Below are positions 6,566-13,930 of a stretch of DNA of 15,272 nt, piece after piece (position 1 is the first letter of the stretch; each line of letters starts with the position of its first letter). The stretch comes from Actinomyces sp. (GTDB lineage Bacteria > Actinomycetota > Actinomycetes > Actinomycetales > Actinomycetaceae): positions 1-15,272 of the forward strand of contig NZ_JAUMUL010000076.1 in NCBI RefSeq assembly GCF_030530635.1, written 5' to 3'. The notes under the pieces are model-generated. The model did no database searches. It had not been told where the DNA came from and saw nothing but the letters and a program-made list of their open reading frames with translations. The position numbers and the translations under genes are program-made.

Positions 6566-7684
6566 TCAGCGTGTCGTCGCGGGCGTGCTCGCGGCCTCGG
6601 ATACACTCCGCGGCTCGGAGGCGGTCGCTGCCGCCGCGGCGCGGGCGGCACGCCTGCGGTTGCGTGGACGAATGAGAGTTACGTAGGCGGCCGCGCCAAC
6701 ACCGAGTACCTGGAATACGAGCGCGGTCCAACCCTGCCAGGAGAGCAGGGAGGTCTGCACCAGGGCATTACCGATGGAGCAGCCGCCGGCCCACGCGGCA
6801 CCCACACCCATGAGCAGTCCACCCGCGATCGAGCGGCGTATCACAGTTGCAGAGGGGACGCGGACCCGGAACTCCCCCGAGGCGCGCGCGCTGAGATGAG
6901 AGCCGATGAGAATCCCCAGCACCAGCAGCACACCCCAGTCGAGTCGGCTGCCGTCCCCAGTCACCAACCAGCCGACAAGATTGGATGACGGCGTGGTGAT
7001 CCCCAGCCCGTCGTGGCGCCCGCTGGCCCAGGAGGTCGGCCAGGCGATGATCGCCACCAGTCCGACGAGCACTCCTGTGGCCAGTGGGCTCCAGGAACGC
7101 TCGAACAACAGGTGGTTCAGACCCGTACGCCGGGCATCCAACTGGGCGGTGACGGGCCGGCTCGCAGCGAGCAGGCGCTGCCGGCGCACGAGTAGAGCGA
7201 CGCCAGCGGCCAGCAGCAGCACGCCGACCCAATCGGGCAGGCCGAAGGTGGCGGGGATCGTGGTCAGCTCCGTGGCCCACAGGCCCTTGACCCATGTGGT
7301 CAACGGCTCCAGGACGCCCGTCTTCGAGGCGGCCGCGGTGACGGCATAGGCGATGAGTGCGAACCAGGATCCCACCAGGCCCTCACCGGCACGGTAGTAG
7401 GTTCCGGTGGCGCAGCCCCCGGCCAGCACAATGCCGACGCCGAACAGCAGGGAGCCGGCCGCGGTCGCCACCACTGACAAAGTCGGCACCTCCGGGGTGA
7501 TGGCGCCGGTGGACGTCAACAGGGTCACGCCGACAGCCTGGACGGCGACGGCCAGGAGGAAGGCGGTCATCCAGCGCCAGGAGCCGGAGACCCAGAGGTC
7601 CCGGAAGGCGCCGGTGATGCAGAAGCGGCCGCGTTGGAGGATGAGTCCGAGCACGCCGCCGACGAGTAGTCCGGTGAGAATCAT
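6566..7684 (-). CDS. YeeE/YedE-family thiosulfate transporter
   Basis: A 372-residue polytopic membrane protein with the two-half YeeE/YedE (DUF395) pattern. Key cysteines are Cys22 in LQRGRFCITGAF, Cys91 in LAGGCATGTYYRAGEG and Cys302 in WAGGCSIGNALVQ. Cys22 and Cys91 fall at the same numbers as two of the cysteines reported essential in the Spirochaeta thermophila thiosulfate importer, and Cys302 sits in the equivalent third motif. It therefore very likely moves thiosulfate inward. The ATG at 7684 has AAAGGA six bases upstream; the frame is open to 7807, but the extension lacks membrane character and has no better start. A 330-bp leader with a Cys-rich short ORF precedes it, suggesting control by cysteine supply. 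The TusA-like gene follows. Confidence 0.93.
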   Translation of the reverse strand: MILTGLLVGGVLGLILQRGRFCITGAFRDLWVSGSWRWMTAFLLAVAVQAVGVTLLTSTGAITPEVPTLSVVATAAGSLLFGVGIVLAGGCATGTYYRAGEGLVGSWFALIAYAVTAAASKTGVLEPLTTWVKGLWATELTTIPATFGLPDWVGVLLLAAGVALLVRRQRLLAASRPVTAQLDARRTGLNHLLFERSWSPLATGVLVGLVAIIAWPTSWASGRHDGLGITTPSSNLVGWLVTGDGSRLDWGVLLVLGILIGSHLSARASGEFRVRVPSATVIRRSIAGGLLMGVGAAWAGGCSIGNALVQTSLLSWQGWTALVFQVLGVGAAAYVTLIRPRNRRRAARAAAAATASEPRSVSEAASTPATTR

Positions 7685-7800
7685 TGGAGGTCCTTTGTCC
7701 GACTGCCGGAACCGCGCCAAGAGCGGTCCGGTGAAATGTGATCTAAGGACGCGGGCGGGGTGCTGCTCCGGCGCGATGGTGCGCCGTCGGCCGCAGACAT
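7681..7800 (-). CDS. Possible 39-codon ORF coupled to the yeeE start
   Basis: An open frame of 39 codons starts at the ATG at 7800 and its TGA overlaps the yeeE ATG in the sequence ATGA. The start is preceded by GGGTGGGCC, only a weak ribosome site, which can itself fold into a hairpin (7802-7806 with 7823-7827). The product is Ser/Arg-rich, with no recognisable domain. It may be a second leader peptide coupling translation into the transporter gene, or chance. Listed because the 4-nt junction and the position inside a structured leader fit regulation. Confidence 0.25.
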   Translation of the reverse strand: MSAADGAPSRRSSTPPASLDHISPDRSWRGSGSRTKDLQ

Positions 7801-7830
7801 GGCCCACCCGCGATCGTGGGGTTGGGCAAT

Positions 7831-7954
7831 GACCTGACCAGGGCTGCCCACCGGTGCATGCCGTTGTACCGGAGGGCCGGGGAGGATGCAGGGGCCGGGT
7901 ACCCGTACTTGCGTGTACCGGGGTGCTGCTGCGTCAGTGAGCCCTGGCCAGGTC
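7831..7954 (-). promoter_or_regulatory. Candidate cysteine-responsive attenuator RNA
   Basis: In the RNA, the last codons of the poly-Cys leader ORF (7940-7954) can pair with a segment 94 nt downstream (7831-7845) over 15 consecutive positions, 14 Watson-Crick and one G-U. A nested hairpin (7846-7849/7851-7855 with 7868-7872/7874-7877) abuts the downstream arm. The upstream arm begins six bases after the third Cys codon, so a ribosome waiting for Cys-tRNA would cover it and prevent the helix, while normal termination would let it form. No U-run follows, so control of downstream translation or Rho access is more likely than a classic intrinsic terminator. Confidence 0.6.
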
Positions 7955-8017
7955 GAGCATGCAACAACACGCTCCGCGGCGGGCGCGGAGGTTGTGGGCT
8001 GCGATCTGGGAGCTCAT
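7934..8017 (-). CDS. Poly-cysteine leader peptide upstream of yeeE-tusA
   Basis: A 27-codon ORF whose product reads MSSQIAAHNL, then RARRGA, Cys-Cys-Cys (17-19, codons TGT TGT TGC), then MLDLARAH. GGAAG lies eight bases before the ATG. It sits about 250 bases ahead of a thiosulfate transporter gene on the same strand. Short ORFs with runs of Cys codons ahead of sulfur genes are known from mycobacteria, where they act as cysteine-responsive attenuators. Three consecutive Cys codons in a 27-codon ORF are unlikely by chance, and the RNA pairing that involves its final codons supports a regulatory role. The peptide itself probably has no job once made. Confidence 0.72.
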   Translation of the reverse strand: MSSQIAAHNLRARRGACCCMLDLARAH

Positions 8018-8088
8018 GAGTTCGTCTTCCGTACAGGGTGGGAGGTGATTCCAGGCGATGACCGGCCTTGCCGGTGACCGTGGTCGCG

Positions 8089-8119
8089 ATGCTAAGCACG
8101 ACGTGGGGCCGCATGCCAA
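8089..8119 (-). promoter_or_regulatory. Possible promoter of the leader-yeeE-tusA transcript
   Basis: TTGGCA (8114-8119) and TAGCAT (8089-8094) on the minus strand resemble -35 and -10 elements, but the 19-bp spacing is long. Transcription from it would leave about 65 nt before the leader ORF, including a small perfect hairpin ACCGGC/GCCGGT at 8061-8075. No better pair was found between 8018 and 8151; apart from these elements I see nothing in that stretch. Confidence 0.35.
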
Positions 8120-8151
8120 AGGCGTACCACTTTGCGAGACGCCCGGGTGAG

Positions 8152-9165
8152 TCAGGCCTGGGTCGCCGACGTAGGCCTGGCGGTCAGCAGCCGAGCGACG
8201 CCGTCGGCAGGCAGCTCGGGGGTGACCCCGCCGAACAAGGGGCACAGGGCCTGATATGCGCACCAGTCGCACAACCGGGTGCGGTGCGGAGGGAACTCAC
8301 CCACAGCGGCGCAGTCCTCCACCTCGTCCCAGATGCGAGCGAGTTTGGTCTCGGTGCTCTCCAACTCCGGCAGACGCGGATCGTGAGTGAGGGTGCGGCC
8401 ATCCTTCAAGTAGACGATTTGAAGGCGGGCCGGTGCGCGGCCACGCAGGCGCCAGAGCACCAGGGCGTAGAAGCGCATCTGAAACAGGGCCTCCTCCTGG
8501 AAGCGCGGGCCGGGGGAGCGGCCGGTCTTGTAATCCACTACGCGCATGGCGCCGTTCGGGGCCACGTCCAGGCGGTCGATGAAGCCGCGCAGCAGCAGAC
8601 CGTCGCGCGTCTCCGTCTGCACGAACAGTTCCCTTTCGGCCGGTTCCAGGCGCTTGGGGTTCTCCATCTGGAAGTAGGCGGCAATCAACTCGCGGGCCTC
8701 ATCCAGCCAGGGGCCGACTTGGGCGGGGTCGTCGAACAGGTCCATCACCACCGGGTTCTTCTCCCGATGTGCCTCCCACTGGTCGGGAAGCATGTCCAGG
8801 GCGGCCTCCCGGGTGCGTGAATGGGCCGGCAAGTCATACAGGCTCTCCAGGATCGCGTGCACGAGCGTGCCCTTATGGGTGGCCAGGGAGCCGGGCTCCG
8901 GGATGCGGTCAACCGTCCGCAGCCGGAACAGCAGCGGGCACTGCATGAAGTCCTTCGCTCGCGAGGGCGACAGTGCCGTGCGCGCCGAGCCCCGACGACG
9001 GCCGCTACCGCCGGGGCCGGTGGGGCGGGCGCCGACAGCGGGGCCTGCGGCGGGTACCGCGTCGGGACGGTTCTGGTGCTCACTCACGGGACTGAACCTA
9101 CCGCGGTCCGGTGACGTGGACGGCGCCGGAGCTGCCCGCTGTCCACAGTCAGGTGCCAAGGCCAT
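8152..9165 (-). CDS. RecB-like PD-(D/E)XK nuclease with Fe-S cluster motif
   Basis: A 337-residue stand-alone nuclease of the RecB/AddB-C/Cas4-like group. After a Pro/Ala/Gly-rich N-terminal stretch (1-60) come SPSRAKDFMQCPLLFRLR with Cys76, a GTLVHAIL helix with His103, GFIDRLD (Asp197, Asp200), VVDYKTG (Asp211, Lys213) with the downstream QMRFYAL helix, and C-terminal CDWCAYQALCP (Cys299, 302, 308). Cys76 plus the final three form the usual 4Fe-4S staple. Such single-domain proteins are annotated in actinobacteria as RecB-family exonucleases and probably act on DNA ends in repair. The ATG at 9165 has a near-perfect AGGAGGTG nine bases upstream; the GTG at 9087 (VSEHQN) is an alternative that would remove the low-complexity leader. 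Divergent from the sugar transporter operon. Confidence 0.9.
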   Translation of the reverse strand: MALAPDCGQRAAPAPSTSPDRGRFSPVSEHQNRPDAVPAAGPAVGARPTGPGGSGRRRGSARTALSPSRAKDFMQCPLLFRLRTVDRIPEPGSLATHKGTLVHAILESLYDLPAHSRTREAALDMLPDQWEAHREKNPVVMDLFDDPAQVGPWLDEARELIAAYFQMENPKRLEPAERELFVQTETRDGLLLRGFIDRLDVAPNGAMRVVDYKTGRSPGPRFQEEALFQMRFYALVLWRLRGRAPARLQIVYLKDGRTLTHDPRLPELESTETKLARIWDEVEDCAAVGEFPPHRTRLCDWCAYQALCPLFGGVTPELPADGVARLLTARPTSATQA

Positions 9166-9212
9166 GCGTCAACACCTCCTGTGGATGGCGGCGTTCTACA
9201 TCCCAGACTGCC

Positions 9213-9228
9213 CATTGACTGGACAATG
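9213..9228. promoter_or_regulatory. Inverted repeat over the -35 of the sugar ABC operon, candidate operator
   Basis: CATTG (9213-9217) and CAATG (9224-9228) form a perfect inverted repeat with a six-base gap, lying across the -35 hexamer. This is a plausible site for a LacI/ROK-type sugar repressor, but five-base arms occur by chance and no regulator gene is in the window. Confidence 0.3.
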
Positions 9229-9244
9229 ATTATCGCCCTAGGCT
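9215..9244 (+). promoter_or_regulatory. Promoter of the sugar ABC operon
   Basis: TTGACT (9215-9220) and TAGGCT (9239-9244) with an 18-bp spacer lie about 35 bases before the ATG at 9280, which has AAAGGAG five bases upstream. The -35 is one base from consensus and the -10 fits TAnnnT. This is the only convincing promoter in the 114-bp divergent gap. Confidence 0.5.
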
Positions 9245-9279
9245 TCAGGTCACAGAATCGTCTACGCAAAGGAGCGGTT

Positions 9280-10773
9280 ATGGGCGAGGCGGTGCTTGAG
9301 GCGCAGGCAGTAAGTAAGTCCTTCGCCGGCATCAAGGTGCTCGACGACGTGTCCCTTGATGTGCGCAGTGGTGAGGTGCACGCCCTGATGGGTGAGAACG
9401 GGGCCGGCAAGTCCACGCTCATGCGGATCCTCGCCGGTGTTCTGCACGCCGACGCCGGTCGGATCCTGGTTGATGAGCAGCCGGTTCGGATCGACTCGCC
9501 CCGCCGCGCCATGGACCACGGCATCGCGATGATCCATCAGGAGCTCAACCCGGTGCTGGACATGCGCGTGTACGAGAACATCTTCATCGGACGTGAACCC
9601 CGGGGCCGCCTGGGGCTGGCCGACCTGCGCCGCATGCGCCGGGAGGCCGTCAGGCTGCTTGACGCCATGGACGTGAAATTGCCCGTGGACGCCTACATGC
9701 GCGACCTGTCCGTCGCCCAGTGTCAGCAGGTGGAGATCGCCAAGGCGCTGTCAGTGCAGGCGCGCATAGTCATCATGGACGAGCCCACCTCTGCGATCAC
9801 CGACGATGACGCGGAGAGCCTGTTCTCGCAAATCCGGCGCCTACGTGATGCGGGCACGGGTATCATTTACATCTCCCACAAGATGGAGGAGATCTTCCGC
9901 ATCGCGGACCGCATCACGGTGCTGCGGGATGGCGCGCACGTGATCACCGGGCCGGCCACGGAATTCAACGAGCAGACCCTGATCAGGGCGATGGTCGGCA
10001 GGAGCATCGACGACGCCTTCCCCAAGCGGGAAGTGCCGGTGGGAGAGCCGGCCTTCGAAGTGCGGCACTGGAGTGTTCCCGACCACGTTCGCGATGTCAG
10101 TCTGACGCTGCGCCGCGGGGAGATCCTCGGCATCGGCGGGCTCGTGGGCGCGGGCAGGTCCGAGCTGGTCGAGTCGCTGTTCGGATTCGGCCGACACCGC
10201 GAGGGCACCGTGTTGCGCGACGGCGTAGAAGTCAAGCTGCGTCGTCCCGCCGACGCCATCGGGCGCGGAATCGCCCTGATCACCGAGGACCGCAAGCGCA
10301 CCGGCCTCAATCTGGCCGGCACAGTGCTGGAGAACGTCACCTTGCCGTCCCTGGGACGGCTGTTCGCCGGCGGTCTGATAAGACCCCGGAAGGAGCGCCG
10401 GACCGTGACTCATTACATGCAGTCTCTGCGGGTCAAGGCGACCTCGCCGAACCAGTACGTCGCCGAGCTGTCAGGCGGTAACCAGCAGAAGGTCGTACTG
10501 GCCAAGTGGATGTTGACCGAGCCCGACGTAGTCGTCTTCGACGAGCCGACCCGCGGTATCGACGTCGGCGCCAAACGCGATATCTACGAGCTCATCGGTG
10601 ATCTGGTCGAGCAGGGGAAGGCCGTCATCCTGATCTCTTCGGAGATGGGGGAGCTGATCGGGCTCAGCGATCGGATCATGGTTCTGGCGGAGGGGCGCTG
10701 CACCGGGACGCTGGAACGCTCCGAATTCTCTCAGGAGGCGGTTATGGCGCTCGCCTCGCGATTCGAAGGATGA
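9280..10773 (+). CDS. Sugar ABC transporter ATP-binding protein (RbsA/MglA type, two ABC domains)
   Basis: A 497-residue tandem ATPase. Domain 1 has Walker A GENGAGKST (38-46), a modified signature LSVAQCQQ (143-150) and Walker B IVIMDEPTS (163-171). Domain 2 has GLVGAGRS (287-294), with Arg in place of the Walker Lys as is normal for this family, then LSGGNQQ (397-403) and VVVFDEPTRGID (417-428). Family members drive uptake of monosaccharides (ribose, galactose, xylose, allose, also autoinducer-2 and purine nucleosides) with an RbsC-type permease and a type 1 periplasmic binding protein, all present downstream. The ATG at 9280 has AAAGGAG in good position; an upstream in-frame start at 9181 lacks one and lies before the promoter. 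The permease begins three bases after its stop. The sugar cannot be named from sequence. Confidence 0.95.
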   Translation: MGEAVLEAQAVSKSFAGIKVLDDVSLDVRSGEVHALMGENGAGKSTLMRILAGVLHADAGRILVDEQPVRIDSPRRAMDHGIAMIHQELNPVLDMRVYENIFIGREPRGRLGLADLRRMRREAVRLLDAMDVKLPVDAYMRDLSVAQCQQVEIAKALSVQARIVIMDEPTSAITDDDAESLFSQIRRLRDAGTGIIYISHKMEEIFRIADRITVLRDGAHVITGPATEFNEQTLIRAMVGRSIDDAFPKREVPVGEPAFEVRHWSVPDHVRDVSLTLRRGEILGIGGLVGAGRSELVESLFGFGRHREGTVLRDGVEVKLRRPADAIGRGIALITEDRKRTGLNLAGTVLENVTLPSLGRLFAGGLIRPRKERRTVTHYMQSLRVKATSPNQYVAELSGGNQQKVVLAKWMLTEPDVVVFDEPTRGIDVGAKRDIYELIGDLVEQGKAVILISSEMGELIGLSDRIMVLAEGRCTGTLERSEFSQEAVMALASRFEG

Positions 10774-10776
10774 ATC

Positions 10777-11745
10777 ATGAATGCCGTAGTACCCATAGTA
10801 CAGAGAGTGAAGGCCTGGTCCGTCCGCGACGCGGGCATCCTGCTGGTATTTCTGGCCCTGGTGCTCGCGCTGTGGCTGGTGTCTCCCGAGCATCATTTTC
10901 TCAGCGTGAACAACGTGCTGCTGATCCTCGTTCAGACCACGATCAACGGCATCCTCGCGATGGGCATGATGTTCGTCATCATCTCCGGGGAGATCGACCT
11001 GTCCGTCGGCTCGACCATCGGTCTGTCCGGGGTGGTCGCCGCCATGCTCGCCCACCCCGGCGAATACCCCGTCATCGTGCCGATACTGGCCGCACTCGGC
11101 GTCGGTGCGCTGGTGGGCCTGCTCAACGGAATCGGTGTTGCCTACGGGGCGATCCCCTCATTCATCGTCACCCTGGGCACCATGACCGCCGTGCGCGGGC
11201 TGGCCCTGATCGTCTCCGGCGGCGCCCCGATCTTCAACGTCTCCGAGGCGTTCGAGAACGTCGCCAGCGCCAGGATCGGACGCTTCCCCGTGATGGCGAT
11301 CTATCTCCTGATCGTCTTCGTGTTGTGTGCCTTCGTGCTGCGCCGGACGGTGTACGGCCGGAGGGTGTAAGCCGTCGGCGGCAATCCGGTGGCCGCAGAG
11401 GTCTCCGGCGTCAATGTTCGACGCTCGAAGGTATCGGTCTTCGTCATTGCCGGCCTGCTGGCGGGCCTGTGCGGCGTGCTGCTCGCCTCACGCACCATCA
11501 GCGGCGCCCCCACTGCGGGCGAGTCCTACGAGCTGGACGCGATCGCCGCAGTAGTGATCGGCGGAGTGTCCATGTCAGGCGGCCGCGGCCGGGCATCGGG
11601 AGTGCTGATTGGCGCACTGATGATCGCGGTGATCGCCAATGGCCTCGACATCCTCGGGATCGACGCGAACTTCCAGCGGTTGGTCAAGGGCGCCATCATC
11701 GTGGCCGCAGTGCTGTTGGACGTCAAGGCAAGGCGGCGCAGGTGA
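10777..11745 (+). pseudogene. Sugar ABC permease (RbsC type) interrupted by an in-frame TAA
   Basis: Read through the stop, this is a 323-codon permease of the RbsC/BPD_transp_2 family with the typical EIDLSVGSTIGLSG loop (72-85), FIVTLGTMTAVRGLALIVSGG and a C-terminal AIAAVVIGGVSMSGGRG block. Codon 198 (11368-11370) is TAA. The surrounding residues GRRV-stop-AVGGNP match the family's GRRV-Tyr-AVGGNP, so a single change of a Tyr codon (TAC or TAT) to TAA explains it. The frame then continues unbroken and family-like to the real stop. Without the second half the importer should not work. Restart at the GTG at 11389 is conceivable but has no clear ribosome site and would give only a fragment. 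The rest shows no decay, so the mutation is recent, or it is a sequencing error. Confidence 0.9.
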
Positions 11746-11783
11746 CCGGCGGGGACGGGCCAATAACTGCAGGAGGAGGGAAT

Positions 11784-12719
11784 ATGAAACGCGTGCTGGC
11801 AACAGTCGGCGCCCTGATCATGGCCGCGTCCATGCTTTCGGCGTGCTCACTGGGAGCAACCGACGGACGTCCTCGGATCGCACTGGTGATGAGCCACATG
11901 ACCAACTCGTTCACCACCACGGTAGCGGGCGCCGCCGTTGAGGAGGGTGATCGCCTCGGGCTCTCGGTCACCGTCTTCGACGGCAAGAGTGATGCCGCCA
12001 CGCAGATCAGTCAGATCGAGTCAGCGGTGGCCCAGGGATATGCCGGCATCCTGGTCGAGCCCGTCTCGAAGGAGGGGATCGCCCCCGGCCTCAAGGCGGC
12101 CAATGAGGCGGAGATCCCGATCGCCACCATCGTGCAGCAGGCCGAACAACAGGACCGGGCCGCCGCCTACATCGGTGGTGACGACACCGCCGCGGGCAAA
12201 CTGCAAATGGAGAAAGTCATTGAGGCGATCGGTGAACAGGGCCAGGTCGCCGTCCTGTACGGCCCCATGGGCTCCGACGGACAGTTGCAGCGCAAGGCGG
12301 GCTACGACGCGGTACTGGCCGAGCACCCGGGGGTGAGCATCGTTCTTGAGCAGACCGCCAACTGGGATACGGCCGAGGCCCTGACCGTAACCGAGAACTG
12401 GCTGTCCACCGGCACACGGATCGACGCGATCGTCGCGCAGAACGACTCGATGGCACTGGGGGCGCTCAAGGCCCTGACGAATGCCGGGAGGGGCGACGAT
12501 GTGCACGTATCCGGCGTGGACGCGACCGATGACGGGGTCGCCTCCATCAGTAACGGCGGCATGGCGGGAACCGTCTCACAGGACACCGCCGGTATCGGAG
12601 CGCTCGCAGTCGACGTCATGGACCGGCTCATCAAGGGCGAGAAGGTGGATGTCGTCAACTACACCGAGGCGGTGTGGATCACGGCTGAGAATGCGGACAC
12701 CCTGAACTCCGACGGCTGA
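11784..12719 (+). CDS. Sugar ABC transporter substrate-binding lipoprotein (RbsB type)
   Basis: A 311-residue lipoprotein: a short basic start (MKR), a hydrophobic stretch, and the lipobox LSAC with Cys21 as the lipidated residue. The mature part is a type 1 periplasmic binding protein (Peripla_BP_4): RIALVMSHMTNSFTTTVAGA, then a DAATQISQIESAVAQGYAGILVEP segment, AYIGGDDTAAGKLQ, VAVLYGPMGSDGQLQRKAGY, and IDAIVAQNDSMALGALKAL with VSGVDATDDG. It would capture the sugar outside the membrane for the permease and ATPase. AGGAGGAGGG precedes the ATG by three bases, and it lies 38 bp after the permease end. Sequence and codon use are intact, in contrast to the interrupted permease. No enzyme or regulator gene accompanies the operon here, so the ligand remains unknown. 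Confidence 0.94.
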   Translation: MKRVLATVGALIMAASMLSACSLGATDGRPRIALVMSHMTNSFTTTVAGAAVEEGDRLGLSVTVFDGKSDAATQISQIESAVAQGYAGILVEPVSKEGIAPGLKAANEAEIPIATIVQQAEQQDRAAAYIGGDDTAAGKLQMEKVIEAIGEQGQVAVLYGPMGSDGQLQRKAGYDAVLAEHPGVSIVLEQTANWDTAEALTVTENWLSTGTRIDAIVAQNDSMALGALKALTNAGRGDDVHVSGVDATDDGVASISNGGMAGTVSQDTAGIGALAVDVMDRLIKGEKVDVVNYTEAVWITAENADTLNSDG

Positions 12720-12720
12720 A

Positions 12721-12734
12721 CACCGCTGCCGGTG
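12721..12734 (+). terminator. Weak hairpin after the sugar ABC operon
   Basis: CACCG and CGGTG form a 5-bp stem around CTGC immediately after the TGA of the binding-protein gene. There is no T-run. It may contribute to termination before the peptidase gene, but the stem is short. Confidence 0.3.
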
Positions 12735-12769
12735 AGGGGACTCTCGGCGTGCGCCGTTAAGGTCGGGGC

Positions 12770-13885
12770 ATGACCGCTTCAACCGCCCGACGCCGGTCGG
12801 AGTCCTGGACGCTGTTCACGCTCGGCGGCGCTCCTGTTGTCGTCGCCCCGACCTCGCTGCTGCTCGGTCTGATCATCGCCGGCAGCTGGTATCCAGTGAT
12901 GCTGGCGCTGCTGGACGGCGAGGACTTTGCCACGGTAGTGGGTATCGTGGTGGCTGCAGTGCTCGGAGTCGGAGTGAGCATCCTGGTGCATGAACTGGCC
13001 CACGGTGCGGCGGGCACGCTGCTGGGGCGTCGGCCGGTGCGTTACGAGCTGTACCTTTGGGGCGGGCGCACCACCTTCGGTCCCTCCGACCGGTGGCGTC
13101 CTTGGAAGGATGTGATCACCTCCCTGGCTGGGCCGGCCGCGAACCTGGTTCTGGGGATCGCCGGAACCAGCATGCTCAGCCGGATCGCATCCGAACCGCT
13201 CTATGTCTGGCTGTGGGTCGTCAGTTGGGTCAACCTCGCCCTCGCCATCTTCAATGCTCTGCCGGGACTGCCGCTTGACGGCGGGCATGCGCTCAGCGCC
13301 CTCGTCGAGCAGTTGACAGGCAGACGCCGGCTGGGACAGCGGGTGGCCGCCGTCGGCGGCCTGGCGGTGGTGGCGGGGATAGCCTGGCGCTGGATCCTGA
13401 CACCGCTGCTGGCGGGAAGACGGCCCGAGTCCTTCAGTCTGATACTGGCTGCCATGGTCGCCTGGCCCATCGCCGCCACCTCCTGGAGGGCACTCGGACT
13501 GGGGCGGGGTACTCGCGCCGCCGCCCGGCTCGACCTGCGCGCCCTGACCCGGCCGGTCGCCGTCGTCGACGTCGAAACACCTCTGGTCGTTGCGCGTGAG
13601 CAGCTCGACGCCGGAGCGGGGCTGGTGCTCGTGGCCGACGGCGCGCGGATTCTGGGCATGCTAGACGGTCCCGCCCTGGCCGAGCTGGAGCGATCCGGCC
13701 TTCCAGACGACGACGCCGTCACCGTCGGCCAGGTCTGTACTGTGCTGCCGGCGGCCGCCGTCACCACACAGATGACCGGGCAACCGGCCGCCGACGCCCT
13801 GGCCAGGGCGCGTACGGTCTCCCGGTGGCTGGTGCTGGTGGAGGGTGGGCGCGCCACCGGCGCCGTCCCCACCGGCGCCCGCTGA
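12770..13885 (+). CDS. M50-family site-2 metalloprotease with C-terminal CBS-like region
   Basis: A 371-residue membrane protein. The zinc site HELAH (74-78) lies in a membrane helix, and the third ligand is Asp170 in the FNALPGLPLDGGHAL block (161-174); both are intact. Helices fall at about 22-45, 54-80, 118-136, 145-166, 190-212 and 222-240. Residues from about 255 to the end resemble a weak pair of CBS units (VVDVETPLVVAREQL, then LVLVADGARILGMLDG). Site-2 proteases cut membrane-embedded regulators such as anti-sigma factors; the substrate cannot be told here. The ATG at 12770 has AAGG seven bases upstream; TAAGGT six bases before the ATG could instead be a leaderless -10. The methyltransferase follows after 45 bp, so the two may be cotranscribed. 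Confidence 0.92.
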   Translation: MTASTARRRSESWTLFTLGGAPVVVAPTSLLLGLIIAGSWYPVMLALLDGEDFATVVGIVVAAVLGVGVSILVHELAHGAAGTLLGRRPVRYELYLWGGRTTFGPSDRWRPWKDVITSLAGPAANLVLGIAGTSMLSRIASEPLYVWLWVVSWVNLALAIFNALPGLPLDGGHALSALVEQLTGRRRLGQRVAAVGGLAVVAGIAWRWILTPLLAGRRPESFSLILAAMVAWPIAATSWRALGLGRGTRAAARLDLRALTRPVAVVDVETPLVVAREQLDAGAGLVLVADGARILGMLDGPALAELERSGLPDDDAVTVGQVCTVLPAAAVTTQMTGQPAADALARARTVSRWLVLVEGGRATGAVPTGAR

Positions 13886-13930
13886 CTCGACGGAGCCCGA
13901 TGCGCGGAGCGGGCATGGGACACTGGCGCC

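Noticed and set aside
7685..8151. Metabolite riboswitch (SAM, T-box) upstream of yeeE
   Set aside because: I find no T-box sequence or SAM-riboswitch core; the poly-Cys ORF with its long-range helix explains the leader better.
9262..10413. Antisense frames opposite the sugar ATPase
   Set aside because: Shadows of a highly conserved gene; no starts with ribosome sites and no recognisable domains.
11368..11370. Programmed stop-codon recoding (selenocysteine or pyrrolysine) in the permease
   Set aside because: The codon is TAA, not TGA or TAG, and the family residue is Tyr; no recoding element is seen.
10770..11783. Plus-strand frame joining the permease region to the binding protein as one large protein
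   Set aside because: The upstream part is an Arg-rich shadow of the permease in another frame; the lipoprotein signal and ribosome site fix the binding-protein start at 11784.
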